NCBI RefSeq assembly: GCF_041260155.1
Contig: NC_091942.1
Coordinates: 2,537,001-2,601,000 of the forward strand
Source: Ptychodera flava
Lineage: Eukaryota > Hemichordata > Enteropneusta > Ptychoderidae
DNA length: 64,000 bases
Direction of reading: 5' to 3'
Each line of letters opens with the position of its first letter. Within the stretch, counting starts at the first letter, position 1. The notes under the pieces were generated by a model. That model was not told the DNA's origin. It saw only the letters and a program-made list of their open reading frames with translations, and searched no databases. The position numbers and the translations under genes were made by a program. Shown piece by piece: positions 1 to 13,281 of this stretch.

Positions 1-455
1 CATCAATGTATTAGAGAGGACTTAAATCAATATCTCGACGAACGGCCTTAATCTCGATCAGTAGCATTGGATTGGCGAGTCGCTTTCCCTACTTCATCAA
101 TACAGAAGGTGTCAGTCCATTTGAAAACCTCTAAAGATGATTGGGCGCCGACATTCCATCATGTCCATACGCCTCGGGTCTGACCGAGACGCCATGCTAT
201 ACTTATCAAAATTTCAATAACTGAAGAGAGACTGTTAAAATGCCTAAATGATGCCCACAACTGTCTTCCCAGTCAAATGCGGCTTAAATGAACAGCGGTG
301 ATTGGCCTTACAATGAATACATCTGAATCACAGACACGTTGTATTTGTTAATAAACACCATATTTTTCTTATATGGTACAGGTTTTTTGAACGATACTTG
401 CGAACCTGGTCACGTGATGTATTCGATAATGCACATTTTAAAGGCCTGGACGTTA
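1..455. other. Gene-free stretch, nothing recognised
   Basis: No long open frame, RNA gene or repeat is visible here. The composition is ordinary AT-rich intergenic or intronic DNA. Confidence 0.5.
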
Positions 456-498
<43 letters not shown>

Positions 499-690
499 AT
501 GTATGTATGTATGTATGTATGTATGTATGTATGTATGTATGTACGTATGTACGTATGTACGTCTGTACGTCTGTATGTCTGTATGTCTGTATGTCTGTAT
601 GTATGTATGTATGTATGTATGTATGTATGTATGTATGTATGTATGTATGTATGTATGTATGTATGTATGTATGTATGTATATACACACAC
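456..690. repeat. GTCT/GTAT compound microsatellite
   Basis: A run of GTCT tetramers passes into GTAT tetramers with interspersed GTAC and GTCT units, and ends in a short ATACAC tail. Open frames of 70-130 aa on both strands are only translations of the tetramer (YVCM and THIH type repeats) and are not genes. Confidence 0.97.
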
Positions 691-3600
691 AGCGTCAAAA
701 TATAGTATAAACAATGACCATTTATTATTTCTTGGTGAAATGAAAAGTGTCTGTGATAAAGATTAGAAATCTGTAAATGTGTAAAATCCAAAATACATGT
801 GCAAATGCATGTTAACTGTAGAACGGCATAAAATAGAGCACACAAGGGTATATTCTCGCCTTGTTAGTTCATTTCTTGGAATCTATCGTTTACAGTACAT
901 GATCCAGAGCTTGGCCGCTAGCTTTGAAGTTTCATGAAATCACAATAGAAATGACACATTCAAGTTCTAACGTATGTTTTGTCAAGAGATCGTGTAGCGT
1001 TTTTTTTCTTGTATGGCGTGTATGTCTGACGTACATAACGGTGTCATGGTGGAAAGAATGAAGGTATTATGGGTACGATTTCTCGACTGGAGACCTATCC
1101 AGAATCTAATACTGGAACGGGCAACAAATTTTGTCAAAGTTATACCTCTGTGATTTGGATAATGTTATGTTTACGTCAAACTGAAAACTATCGCGCACAG
1201 CCCTACTAAATATCCAAAGTCCCAGCGGCATTTTATAAATGGAAATATTCCAGGTGCGTGCTTGTCATGCTCCATATTGATTACATTAATCCACCTACCT
1301 CGTCTTCGTGCTCCAGCTATCGTGTCCATGCATTCAGAGGGCAAAAAGGACAGAAAATTATTAGCCTTAACTTTTTTATCGTCAGACTGCATCTGGCTTT
1401 ATTCATTTCCTCACACATGACAGAGCCACACAATGTGGAAGCAAACTGAACGATCATCATCGCTAACTTCAAAATGCCAATAGCAGTAACTTCTGATGAT
1501 ATTCCCATGAATTTTTTGTACCGGCAAAGAATACAGTTTTCCCTCTCTTTCTTTCAAAACTACATTCAAGCACAATTCTTGCATATAATATGGATCGTTG
1601 TAAAGTTGCTGACAAATGAATTCTGGTCCGGACTGAAATGAGACTGTCAACAATAATATTGGACACCACGTAGGCATAGGCTGTGTTGACTAGATGGACA
1701 CCAGGTATTTTTGACAGAATTTTTGGAGAGAGAAGAAAATTGACTTTACAAACAGTAGATAAATAATGGCAAATGATCAAGAGGTACAACAAACTAAGCT
1801 GTAATGTTCCCATTTATCTCCACGGTATAATAAAACGAAGGGAGTCAAAGAGACATCATGGTATCCAGCTGGTTTTTGAGGGGTGGGGAGGAGGTTTAAA
1901 TGAACAAACACTGCAATGGCGGCTCTGAAATGAAACTGAACAGGTAAACAAGGCTTACTGAAGCTGACTCAAAACTTTTGTAATGTGAGCACAGCCAGTG
2001 ATCGACCTAAGTTAAGTGGTAATCTAATAAGGCTTTGCATCTCATCTTGATCTGTATATTTCATGGCTTCCTGATAATCTGTTGATATTTATTATGCCAC
2101 ATTGGTATGCGTAATAGGACAGAGCACCTTGCGTGCTGCATTCATCTCATCCATGTACGTGACCCCATTCGCTCCACGAAACCCGATATAATTTATGTGG
2201 GTGGTAATAAGAATGGATTATATCCTGGTTCAGTGTGAGTATGGAAACCACCGAGAAACCATTGTCATGATACTCATCATCTAGACATCGCCGTAAAAAA
2301 TGTCTATTTTTAACTTAGCTTTCGCCGAAATGAAATAAAAATTTACTGCCCTGCTTGAAAATACTAAAATGAAGAGCGGCTATGTTTTAGGATAATTTTA
2401 TTAAACTTGTTCATCGAAAACAGCGATAAATGTTGAGAGAGTGGAGGAGAACGAGAAGTGTTGCCTTCCACAGTAACGGCAACGCAGTCAATTTACGAAG
2501 CGTCGGGGTATGCTGTGAGATTTTAAAACTTGTCTAACGAAGGTTAATCATCAACGAGAGGGTACTTTAAAATTCAATTTTCTTTTTTGACTGATTAATA
2601 AGTGTTTGAAGCAGAATTTGATTGTAGTTTGTTAGCGCCTCCAAAGCAATTGATAGGGCAACTATTGTCAAACAGCTGGGATATGGAAATCCATTCAATT
2701 CATAACGTGTTAATTTCGAAGGAAATTAACACCACTCGTTGACTCCATCTAACAATGTCAACATCCAATCCATTTCCACATTCTCCTCTCCATAACCCTT
2801 TCGTCACTGCCTGGCGATTCCAGGCTCCATGAAAGATATTCCATTCACACTGGCTGCAGCAAGCCATATAATGTAAGCAGTTAAAATCTTCTCACGTCAA
2901 CGTGAGAGGTAATTTTAGCAACGCCGTGCGCCAAGCCTCACAGGCCATAGGCTTTATTCTACATAATAATAACAGATCAGAAAATTGAAATACTATTTTC
3001 TGCAAAATGCGCGGAAATTCTTCCATAAGGAAACGCCGCAGGATTTTTAATCTTTGCAATAATGCAATTGCGCCTGTAAATATTAATTACCTACCTTTGC
3101 ATAAGAAGACATGTCTGCAGTTATTGTTTACTTGCTTCAGACTCAAAATTGGATGTATTATTTTGCAGATCTGAATGCTGCAAGGGCGGTAGATCATGCA
3201 ATGCGGAGTAGCGAGGCTGCACAATTTCAAAACCCCATCTGTCGATGTATCTTAAGCCAGTAATTACCAGCCGTTCTCTGCAAGTTGAAATCAAGATAGC
3301 AAAAAAAGCCCATGTAATATTCATGAGAGAGAAGACTCGTTATCAGTGTGTAGACCTTGACTTGTCGACAGTGATAACAACATCATTGGAGGTGTATCTG
3401 GAATTGCTGGCTAGCAAATGTAACAGTCACATATCCAGGAATAACGACGCTTTGCCCTCCGATGCCATGCAATGCGTACCTCTGAAATGTACACGCAGGA
3501 AAATGCTGAAATATTCAGGCAATGATAGAATGAAACATACAGCACTGTTTGCGACAGATGCAAACCTACCTCCTCAATATCCTAACATGGGCGACTGTCG

Positions 3601-4170
3601 ATCTGGGGTTTTCCGATGCGCAGCTGAATTATCAGACCACACGGCCTTGATCTCAATTAATGTAACATCTTTTGCAGTATGGATAGGTTCATCACGAAGC
3701 TGCCGAGCTTTACCATTGTTGATAAGTTGGTGTAAACACCCTCAACCTTTCGCTATACGAATCTTGTAAATGTGCGCAAGGGTCGTTCATTGCGCAGCGC
3801 ATTACAGTGCCGATTGGGCACTACCATTTTTCATGGGGATGCAGTGCTCTTTAAATCAGTGTTTTGAGCTTCATACGGATGCAGAGGTTTATGACAGCAT
3901 AATTCTCGTACATTTATGATTTTTGCTTGTCCAGCTATCTGAAAACGAGATTTACTTAAATCTTATTTCCTCCATGTAGAAATACAGAATGTTGAAGCGC
4001 ACAGAATATTTTCAAGTGCTTTGGGCACTGAATAAAATTGAAATTTACGATCAACAACGTCACTGCCAGAGAGAATATTCTGAACATGAACGAAACGATT
4101 GTCGATCTTCGAAATTTTATGTTTTGCACATCATTGTTGAACGTCATTGGTAATAATAGGACCTACTCGT
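691..4170. other. Gene-free stretch, no feature supported
   Basis: Several open frames of 60-175 aa occur. The longest is 3245-3769 on the + strand, 174 codons from a non-ATG-rich context. None has a domain, a compositional signature or splice context that I recognise. I call nothing here, although a small exon of an unrecognised gene cannot be excluded. Confidence 0.4.
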
Positions 4171-4250
4171 ATACATACATACATACATACATACATACAT
4201 ACATACATACATACATACATACATACATACATACATACATACATACATAC
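4171..4250. repeat. ACAT microsatellite
   Basis: About 20 tandem ACAT tetramers, nearly perfect. Confidence 0.97.
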
Positions 4251-5804
4251 ATTTATTGCCTATGTTTTATGTATATACGTTTAGTGCATCTCTCTTATGT
4301 ATATGCGTTTTTCGCATATGCGTTTTTTATCAGAAAAGTTTTCAAAGTCGCCAGCTAATTCGTCAATAACTAACGTCTGTTTTGAAATACTCATCACAAC
4401 ATACAAAGTAGATGATGAGTACATAAAGATGAATGGAACGAAATTATGAAATGGTTGAAATTATCAACTAGCACACCATTGTGTTCAAATTAAACGCTGG
4501 ACGTATTAATGAACATATTATCCATTGCTTGTCAAATATCGCATTAAGTCTAATTCTGTCGTTTTTGTAACGATGATGTAGTATTCTGACCTAGTCTTAT
4601 CGCTGTGTTTTTACACATGCGTCGACGACTGCTTTTTCACGTAAAGTGATACACGATTCTGTCGTATAGAAAGATCTATATTTTTGTGACATCACCAATA
4701 AAATCAAAGTAGCGGCTAGCGAATTCCAGTTTAAACGATTTATTCTTTAAGGGAAAGATAACTTCCATCGCGCATCCCGGACACGCATACGAGCAGTCTT
4801 TGCTATTACGGTAGATGTGATCACGTGGAATTTCCAGGGACTTATAAAGCATTCAATTGTTCTCGAAACTTTAATTGCCCTTGTCTTTTGTTCTTGTGAC
4901 TGAAATGCTTGGCTCTAAATCTAAAACCGCTTACCTAATGTGTTTGAAAAGAACCACAAGCATCATAACGAAATGATTTATACGGCTTACTGCTTACTGT
5001 ATAAAAACCCTTGATGGTGAGTGACCTTTGACCTGCCTGTAATATAATGTATCATGGTTTGATTAAATTCATTTTATGATTATCGCTGTGTTGGTTTGAT
5101 GTTAAAAGTGACACCACACTTTAGGTTTGGCTCGTTAAAGTGTCAAATATGCAAATGGTACTCAGATTGCGTAAATTGGAGCAATGAGCCGGGCAGGCAT
5201 TAAAGGAGGATAAATGATCAAATCAAACAAAAACAAAACGTAAACAAAATTAAACAAAATTCTTGTATTCTCTACAGTTTGGCGCAATTACAGATTGCAG
5301 GTACGGTTGATTTACGTTGTATTCAATTTACAACGTGCATGTACTCGTTGCATTAGCCCATATAAATTGTCACATGAAGTAGTTATCAAACAGAGTTTAC
5401 TGAGGGTCATTATTTCAAGTGGAATACTTTCAGTTTGTGCATGCAGCACAGACTTATTTTTATTTCCCCCTTCTAGTTCCTTCTGACCTTGGTCAATATA
5501 CAGAGAACGTGCCTGGTTCACTCTGAAGTCAAGGATACCCTGTCTTGCAACCTACTTCGTTTCTATATCCAGGTTTTATAAGTGCAGCCTTGTATTGTAG
5601 GAGGTTCACCATGGAATCTCAGCAGAAGCCTTGTCACCTGCTACTAAAGCAGTCGGTGGCCCACGCTCGTCCCTGAAATAAAGAATTAACCATTCCTTTA
5701 GCTTTGTGTTTGCCCTCGTGGGAAATAACAGTGCTCGATGGAAAAAGCAGAGCTTTATTATCAATAACACATATAAAACATATAACAATATATACACATG
5801 TAAC
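4251..5804. other. Gene-free stretch
   Basis: AT-rich sequence without a convincing open frame, RNA gene or repeat. Confidence 0.4.
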
Positions 5805-5811
5805 TATATAT

Positions 5812-5882
<71 letters not shown>

Positions 5883-5926
5883 TATATATATACATATATA
5901 TTTATATATATATATATATTATATAA
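5805..5926. repeat. AT dinucleotide microsatellite
   Basis: A (TA)n tract of about 60 units with a few G, C or T interruptions in its right third. Confidence 0.97.
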
Positions 5927-6336
5927 TATCGTTATTAATAATAAAGATATCAATACTGAAACCAAACCATGGTTCAGCACTGTAAAAGATATCTCTACAT
6001 GAAACACATTATTTTACACCTTTGACCAGGAAAGCAGTGTTTAAAATATGAAGAATGTCATCTTAAGGAGGTCATGGACTGTGGCAAGAACTTAAATCAT
6101 TCGATTTACCATGCCAATGAAGCTATGGCACTATGGCACGTTGGCCCGAAGTAAACTCTTGATTTGCGATGTTTAATTTTACAAAACTAGGATGTGGAGG
6201 TTAGTATCTCCCCAAAGTGTTTTCATCATCATGTAAAGGAACAATTAAAAGAACTCGGTATTTCCACTAACCGATCACATAGGGCCAAATTCGCCGGAAT
6301 TGTAGCGCAAAGGACAGTCCATGAGTAAACATGGCT

Positions 6337-6742
6337 ATCTGTGAGCAAATTTCAATACTTAGCATAGATATACTAGTTTCAATACTTAACATGGATATGC
6401 AAAATGCAATATTAAACCTAGATATGCAAATTTCAAGACTTCATGTATATACACATTTCATGGATGTACAAATTTCAATATTACACATGGATATGCAAAT
6501 TTCAATATTACACATGGATATGCAAATTTCAATATTACACATGGATATGCAAATTTCAATATTACACATGGATATGCAAATTTCAATATTACACATGGAT
6601 ATACAAATTTCAACACACACGATGTACAAATTTCAATACCAAACATGGATGTACAACGTTCAATACTTCACATGGCTGTGCAAATTTCAATTTCACAAAT
6701 GGATATGCAAATTTCAATATCACACATGGATATGCAAATTTA
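6337..6742. repeat. 27-bp tandem repeat, degenerate at both edges
   Basis: A 27-bp unit (ACATGGATATGCAAATTTCA followed by ATATTAC) is repeated in tandem. Units starting at 6485, 6512, 6539 and 6566 are essentially identical. Copies to the left (from about 6337) and right (to about 6742) are diverged and vary in length. Because 27 is a multiple of three, the array gives spurious 9-residue repeat open frames on both strands. Confidence 0.92.
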
Positions 6743-9050
6743 GGATGACAGAGTAACTTGCAATATCATTGAAATGTGGTCTTGTGAATTTGAATCCGTC
6801 TTTTAATCACTTGATTGATTGCCAGATTGAAGTCTGAATTCACTATTTTGCCAATTGAAACTTTATGACGTGAATCATTTGATGCCATGGTAACAATAGC
6901 CGATCATCACCAGAATGAGTTGAGTCGTGTATTTTATCATGAAAAAATTATATTTTTGACACTCCTATTTTTACATTGTAATACATTTTCACAAAAGATG
7001 ATCTCTGTGTAATAACATTCGTACTGGTTTATATGATAGTAAATCGTGATCAGGCAGCAGACATCACTTCCGCCGCACACTGATGTTTGAAAACTATATT
7101 ATGCCACATCGTTGCTAGTTATGCAAATTAAACGGACTGTACAGTGTTGACCGGCACAACCATCGAACGCACTAGTGTAAATTGCTTTTAAATTGTTAAC
7201 TTTTGATACGATACGTTTTAAATTATTGCTTTAACTCCTCGTGTAAGTACATTTAGTCTTGACCATGTACATGTACTTGAGAGTATCTGCAATTCTTCTG
7301 ACAGACAGCAATTGTAACTCCTCCAAGGAATTATACTGAACGTACGGCCATTTTAAATAGTACTTTTAGTTGTTTATCAGTGAATCAGACCGGGGAGGGG
7401 CGCCGAGTAAATTTCATTTACGTTGATGAAGGCATGTCTTTGAATTTTAATTTCTTCAGTTACAACCTGATTAGTTATTACGAGCTGGCAGCTCTACCGG
7501 TGAAGACTATTGTCCCTATTTACTTGGGTAAAGTGCATTTCTCTCACTTCAGTACTATTTACGAGCTCTCGTTTGTGTTATCAAGTTTTGTTTCGTTTTG
7601 TTTCTTTTTGTTTTGTTTTGTTGGGGGTGAGCAAGGTAAGCAATCTGCTGGTGTATGATGCTATGGTTTCGAGTCTGTCGAGTCATGCTACAATTGTCTG
7701 AGCGTGGTTTTGGAAGGCAGCTCGCTCGATGTTCAATGGAAAATGAAATCTGTGACGTATCAAACCATTCAGTAAGATGACACTCTTGACCGAGTCAACG
7801 TCAAATTTGCTGACTTGACCGTTTCACGTTTGAGCAAGGTCAATCGATGATATTTAAGCTACTTAGCACTCCAGTGCATAATTAAGCAGAGTTCAGAGAG
7901 TTGAACTCGTTGTCGGTGAGGATATTATGGTATTTAAATCTGAGTTGATCAGCACCTGGCTGCAGAACAAGACACGGTGCTATAATTCCACGTTTAAAAT
8001 ATCGTTCAAGGTCTATTGATTGGAATCAAAGTTTGGTTAGCAACCACCAGAGGCGTCCGTATAATGAAATGTTTAGCCTTGTTCACTATTTATTATCAAC
8101 TAGATTTGCACGATACCCAAGGGATGCTTTTATATAACTTGTATGTTTTGTTGACGTGGTTCATGGCCATTGAATTCGAGTCTGCGATCGATTTACCACA
8201 TCGTCATATCTTACATATACTTGGTAGTGTAGCCGGGCTAATATCATGAATGGTTCAGCCACACAATTTACACATCTCAGTCAAAGTCAAATGACATGTC
8301 GCCAAGACAGCTTTTTCAGAATGAAACTCCTCATTCCACTTTCAGTCGGCTCCACTGAAATCGTTCTGTGATTGCAGTTCATGACCATGGCTTTTCGCTC
8401 TTCTTCTCCTCAACTGTGACGAACCAGAAAAACACACAGTCAAGGTCATGCCTATTTATTTGCCATGTATCATTTGATCATGAACTATACGTGCTACGTG
8501 AGTGTCAAATAGAATATTCGACAGAACTACAAGATGTTTATTTTTTGAAGCTTAAAGGGACGGGTGTTCATATTTTAAAACATCGTTGCTTGTATATACC
8601 AAATATTTTCAGTTTTAATAATCTGCTTAATCACGGTCTCTATGGTTATTCGCGCCTCGAAAAATAATGTTTTCAATTGTATCTGCTAAGACATACTTTC
8701 GTCAACAAAACTTCGAACCACTTTCATAATAATCACTTTCATAATAAAAAATAAAAAACACGAGTCGATGTACAAATGTATGGTTTAGAAAAAAAATTAC
8801 CTAAAATAACCAATTGAAATTCAAAAAGGCGTCATATCTCTACTGAGAAAAAATCCTATTTAATTCGATTTGCACAGAATACGAAGATTGAAACTTAATT
8901 TGCGCCACAAGCTTTCAAATAAGTCTACACACTCAGCAGTTCAACAAAGTACTATGAACATTTGATTCCTGAGTCGCATTCTACTTACAGTGGGCTGTCC
9001 AAAGTAAGCATTTTAAAACTTTCTTCAAGGTTCCTATCAGTGTAACTGAC
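6743..9050. other. Gene-free stretch
   Basis: No supported gene. It includes a T-rich stretch near 7580-7620 and several short open frames without recognisable domains. Confidence 0.4.
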
Positions 9051-9220
9051 TTATCGAAGTTGAGAAAAATAATGTCTAAAGACATTATCGAAATTGAGAA
9101 AGATAATGTCTAAAGACATTATCGAAATTGAGAAAGATAATGTCTAAAGACATTATCGAAATTGAGAAAGATAATGTCTAAAGACATTATCGAAATTGAG
9201 AAAGATAATGTCTAAAGACG
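9051..9220. repeat. 34-bp tandem repeat, five units
   Basis: Five consecutive 34-bp units begin at 9051, 9085, 9119, 9153 and 9187. The first has two substitutions and the rest are identical up to the right edge. Each unit carries the arms AGACATTATC and GATAATGTCT, so every unit can form a 10-bp hairpin with a 12-nt loop. Confidence 0.95.
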
Positions 9221-9899
9221 TCGACTTGAACTGACGCAGCTAGGGAAGTCAAAGTCATAACAAATGTGCAAAAGTGTTTAGGATATTGATAAATTTGAAA
9301 CTATGAACATTAAAAATCTAATATTCTGTGTTCATGTTATATTATATAAGCACCCAAACGCACTGGAATCCTGCCAAATTATCGTGGTTGTAGTATACAG
9401 GTCCGTGGAAATAGCGTCTATAGTTGTAGCATTGCACAGTAATTACACGGTCATAGTACAACCTTGAAAGTCTCTCTAAACATTAAATACAAGAAGGGGC
9501 ATCTGTAATCATCGTAACAGGGCACAGGCTTCCATGTTTAACTCCAATTTTCTTCACAGCTCCTTCTTGATTTCAAAACTTTCTACCCGATTTTGGCAGG
9601 TTTAAGCATCAAACCGACCTGTTTTATACTTGCGCCCTGCGACATCTAAAGCCTGGGCCATCGAGAAATGATGCGTTGTTGAGAATTCAGGCCATTTTCA
9701 ACCCTGTCGAAACCGACATATCTGATTTGTATATCGGTTCAATGAATTTAAAATTTCGTACTCCTCACTCACTTGTTCGTTAGCTGCTCTGTCAATTATG
9801 TCAACATACTTTTATGCACTACTGTCCGCCACGCCAAACAATTTTGACTGATAATGCCTTCTGCTCCCGTGAACTTGATTCATTTATTAGACTTTCCGA

Positions 9900-9900
<1 letters not shown>

Positions 9901-9948
<48 letters not shown>
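9901..9948. repeat. TG dinucleotide microsatellite
   Basis: 24 uninterrupted TG units. Confidence 0.97.
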
Positions 9949-9949
<1 letters not shown>

Positions 9950-10747
9950 CGTGTGATGTATAGTCATGATACCTATAAAATATTAAAAGAGAAATAAATT
10001 GTGTGCAAAATAGTTTCCACTGATTTGTCATTCTTAACTCATTTTGCTTCCAATGATATCGTGTTTCAACCACAGACACATACCGTTCGAATGTCGTACT
10101 AAGTGTTTGAAAGAACAATTTTCTTCATCAGTGTGATCTGAACACACAATGATTAACTGACTAAAGTAATGAAATAGCAGTAAACAAACTCGAGACATGT
10201 GTGTGTGTCACAAATATGTTTTCGTTTCATTCGTAACTTGCGGCGAGCTATGTTCACAATGTAGATGTTCACGGGGAGGAATTATATTTGCCAGATACAG
10301 ACGTCTCAAAGTTCCGTATTCAGCAAATGGACTTGAACTTCAATAAAATATAGGGGCTAAGTAGCACAAGTTGAAGGACACAGACGAAAATAACATGTAC
10401 AGCTGCTCGTCTTCAATGTTTCAATTCTATACAAATCTCCTGCACTTCATTTCTAAACTTTCAGCTTAAAAAAATATACACAAGTCGGCCTTGCTGACGG
10501 CCACTGACCATTTCTTCCGTTATTCGGTGCATATTTTACTACAGTGAATCGAACTTTGGTCGTGGGCCTCTTGTTTCGGAACAGGTTTTGACAGCAACAC
10601 GGTAGCTCATAAATGCAACCAAGCGGCTACTTTCGTACACGTGACCAAACTTCAATATATTTGTAAGAAGCAATTGAGGGCGCGGTGTGAATTCCAAACG
10701 TCACAAATCTAGTTTGGCTCGACAAATTTCTCACCTTTCGGAAAATA

Positions 10748-10814
10748 CCATAGACAGTAGAAATTATATTCAGTCACGTGTACTAGAAGCGAGTCTGGCT
10801 TCTACTGTCTATGG
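10748..10814. repeat. Small inverted repeat (15-bp perfect arms)
   Basis: CCATAGACAGTAGAA at 10748-10762 is perfectly complementary to TTCTACTGTCTATGG at 10800-10814, with a 37-nt centre. This is probably a degenerate miniature fold-back element; no target duplication was recognised. Confidence 0.75.
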
Positions 10815-12899
10815 AAATACTCTATTTCACCGCAATCTCATTTATTACGGGATTCGCATATCAACAAGACAAATATTCCGGCGACACCCCTAATTTAACT
10901 GACACTTCTAATTCGTAAGACATAACTTTTTTCCTCAGGCGGGATCTCATTGCCAGAGTAACAATGCTCCAGTGTTTGTCTCAAAAAACACACAGTAATA
11001 ATTCATTTGCCATTAGATAGCGATATGTCTGACATATATATACAAATTCTTAAAAGATACAATTCTAGCGTTAAAAAGCAAAAATTACTTTTTAACCCGC
11101 TATGTAAGTTGGCCATCAAGTGACTTACTCCAAAAGGGTCGATTCCGTTACATTCGGCAATATCTGTGTTCGCATATCAACTTTATCAGGTGTCGATATA
11201 GTATAAAACAGATCTTTGGCATATTATATTATCAGGAAGTCGATATAATCTTTCGGTCATTTTGGTCGCTGCAGAGTTTTCCTGAATGCGTACCAGCAAT
11301 GGTTTCTGTGCAAAAAAGTGTGTATGCCTTCATAACCTGACACTACGGTCAGAGGTCAGAAAGTTGCATTCATTGCGATGAACTGACGTCGTCGGAGTGG
11401 GTCAACAACAGGAACTGCAAACACAGGAGACATTTTACTAGGTGTGGCAGGTCTGTTCCCCGTTTACTTTCAATACTATTGTTAAATAACATTGTTACTT
11501 TAACAGGCGACACGGCACCGTAGTCCCCCGAGTTGGCTTCAACCTCTGCAGTTTGGTGTAGAGGCTACCCCGCAGGGTCACATTTGACGCAGGAAAAGTT
11601 AAAATTCTTTTACGAACGATAAGTCCAGCCGATGAGCTAGGTTATACATAGCTGTGCGTTCCGCTCAAGTGCATAGCGTCAGTTTCAGTAATGGCATTTC
11701 GAGAGAACTTGGAATACGAGAGTGAAGTTATTTTGTCGTGGACTCTAGACGAGCAGTAGGGCAATCGTGACTCATTTCTCACACCCGGAAGTAGAAATTA
11801 TCGGAACTAAAGCTATCAAAACTTTGTCGCGCCATTTTTATTATACATCTATTTGGGAGGTGAACCATCTTCCCTCCGAAAGTCGCTTTTAAGGCCGAGG
11901 TGTCTGATAGAGGTAGCTTGCAGTCAATCAATCATTGCGACGCTGAACTAATAAAGGGGTTGGTGTTGTGTTAAATGTGCTCTAGATAGTTATGGGGTGG
12001 GCGTCGTGTTGTACATTCAAGCGATTGGAAGCAAAACCATCGTCCATAATAAACTTTTTAAAGTTAATGCGTTTCAAATGCAGGTTTCGACGCTGGTATG
12101 GAGATTTGTTTTCACATTAGTTCCTTCTATGCAAGCAAATTTCGTCTTGTGTTTTAGGTTTCTTGTTTGATTTTTTCGTGTCTCAGAATTTGTGGCCACA
12201 AGTGAGTTGATATCTTCTTGGAGGGAGCAAGCTTAGGCCAAAATCACGCCATTGCTATAAGCAGCATTCATGGTCTTTCAATGAAGTTCTCCTTGTTGCA
12301 AGACGTCCATATATGAACAAATCTAGTGATCACCGCAGTTCAGAATCTGTAAAGGGTTACACTGTTAGCTATTAAAGTGTTTGAAACGACACTGAACGAT
12401 TTATTGTTGAAAGCATAATAATGACAAATAAATCAGTGCTATTGTTCTGTTGCAGTTTTATTTGGAAAGGTCACACAAATTGAAGTATTTACAACATAAA
12501 ATATTAACAGTGAATCATACATGGTTTCAAGCGGACTTTGATATGCTGTACACTAATTTATATCCCAGTGACCTCACACAACCTTTGCCCCATTTACGAA
12601 CACCGATGCGCAGCCCTTCACGGTCGGTCATTTTCGGCACGGATAGGGCACATCTTTTTCTTTATAGAAATCTATTACACAATACATGGCTGATTTAATG
12701 GTGTGCTAGTTATTCGACCGTCTCATAATATGCGTGCGTTCTCATTTTGATAATTGGATCCATATTTCTCTAAAGATCATTCTATCTCTACACCCATTAA
12801 CGACAATGTTAAAGTATATCATAATGCACGCTATGTACAGCATTGACAATAAAGAGGAAGTTGGTCTACAATGTACTGCTTTAACATGTGTGTTGACAC
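10815..12899. other. Gene-free stretch
   Basis: No open frame with recognisable content, no RNA gene and no clear repeat. Confidence 0.4.
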
Positions 12900-12907
12900 G
12901 ATATATA

Positions 12908-12990
<83 letters not shown>

Positions 12991-13037
12991 GTATATAATA
13001 TATATATATATATATTGTGTGTGTGTGTGTGTGTGTG

Positions 13038-13070
<33 letters not shown>
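12900..13070. repeat. Compound TG/TA/TG microsatellite
   Basis: (TG)n, then a long (TA)n, then (TG)n again, just upstream of the TRIM gene. The symmetric TG-TA-TG structure is directly visible. Confidence 0.97.
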
Positions 13071-13281
13071 CGTGAATCACTAGATATAATGATTATTGTG
13101 TACACTTAATGTAACCTGATGACAGTCTGAACGGACACAGACTTAGTGAAAAAAAGAACACGTACGCATTCATCTCTCGTCGCCCTGAGATTACATTTCT
13201 TACATAAATATACTTCCAACATTCATTTTACCCTCATACCTTTAACACTTTTACAGATGAGAAGGAGCGCGCTTGGTAACC

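Noticed and set aside
339..766. Several overlapping open frames with YVCM or THIH repeats
   Set aside because: Translations of the GTCT/GTAT microsatellite in different frames.
3245..3769. 174-codon open frame, the longest non-repetitive one in the first 13 kb
   Set aside because: No recognisable motif, no good start context, no splice partners and ordinary AT-rich composition; most likely chance.
6331..6756. 141-codon open frame with ISILHMDMQ repeats
   Set aside because: The 27-bp tandem repeat is a multiple of three; the frame follows from the repeat and its edges degenerate.
9051..9220. Regular 34-bp repeats considered as a CRISPR-like array
   Set aside because: Units are contiguous without unique spacers, and the sequence is animal nuclear DNA.
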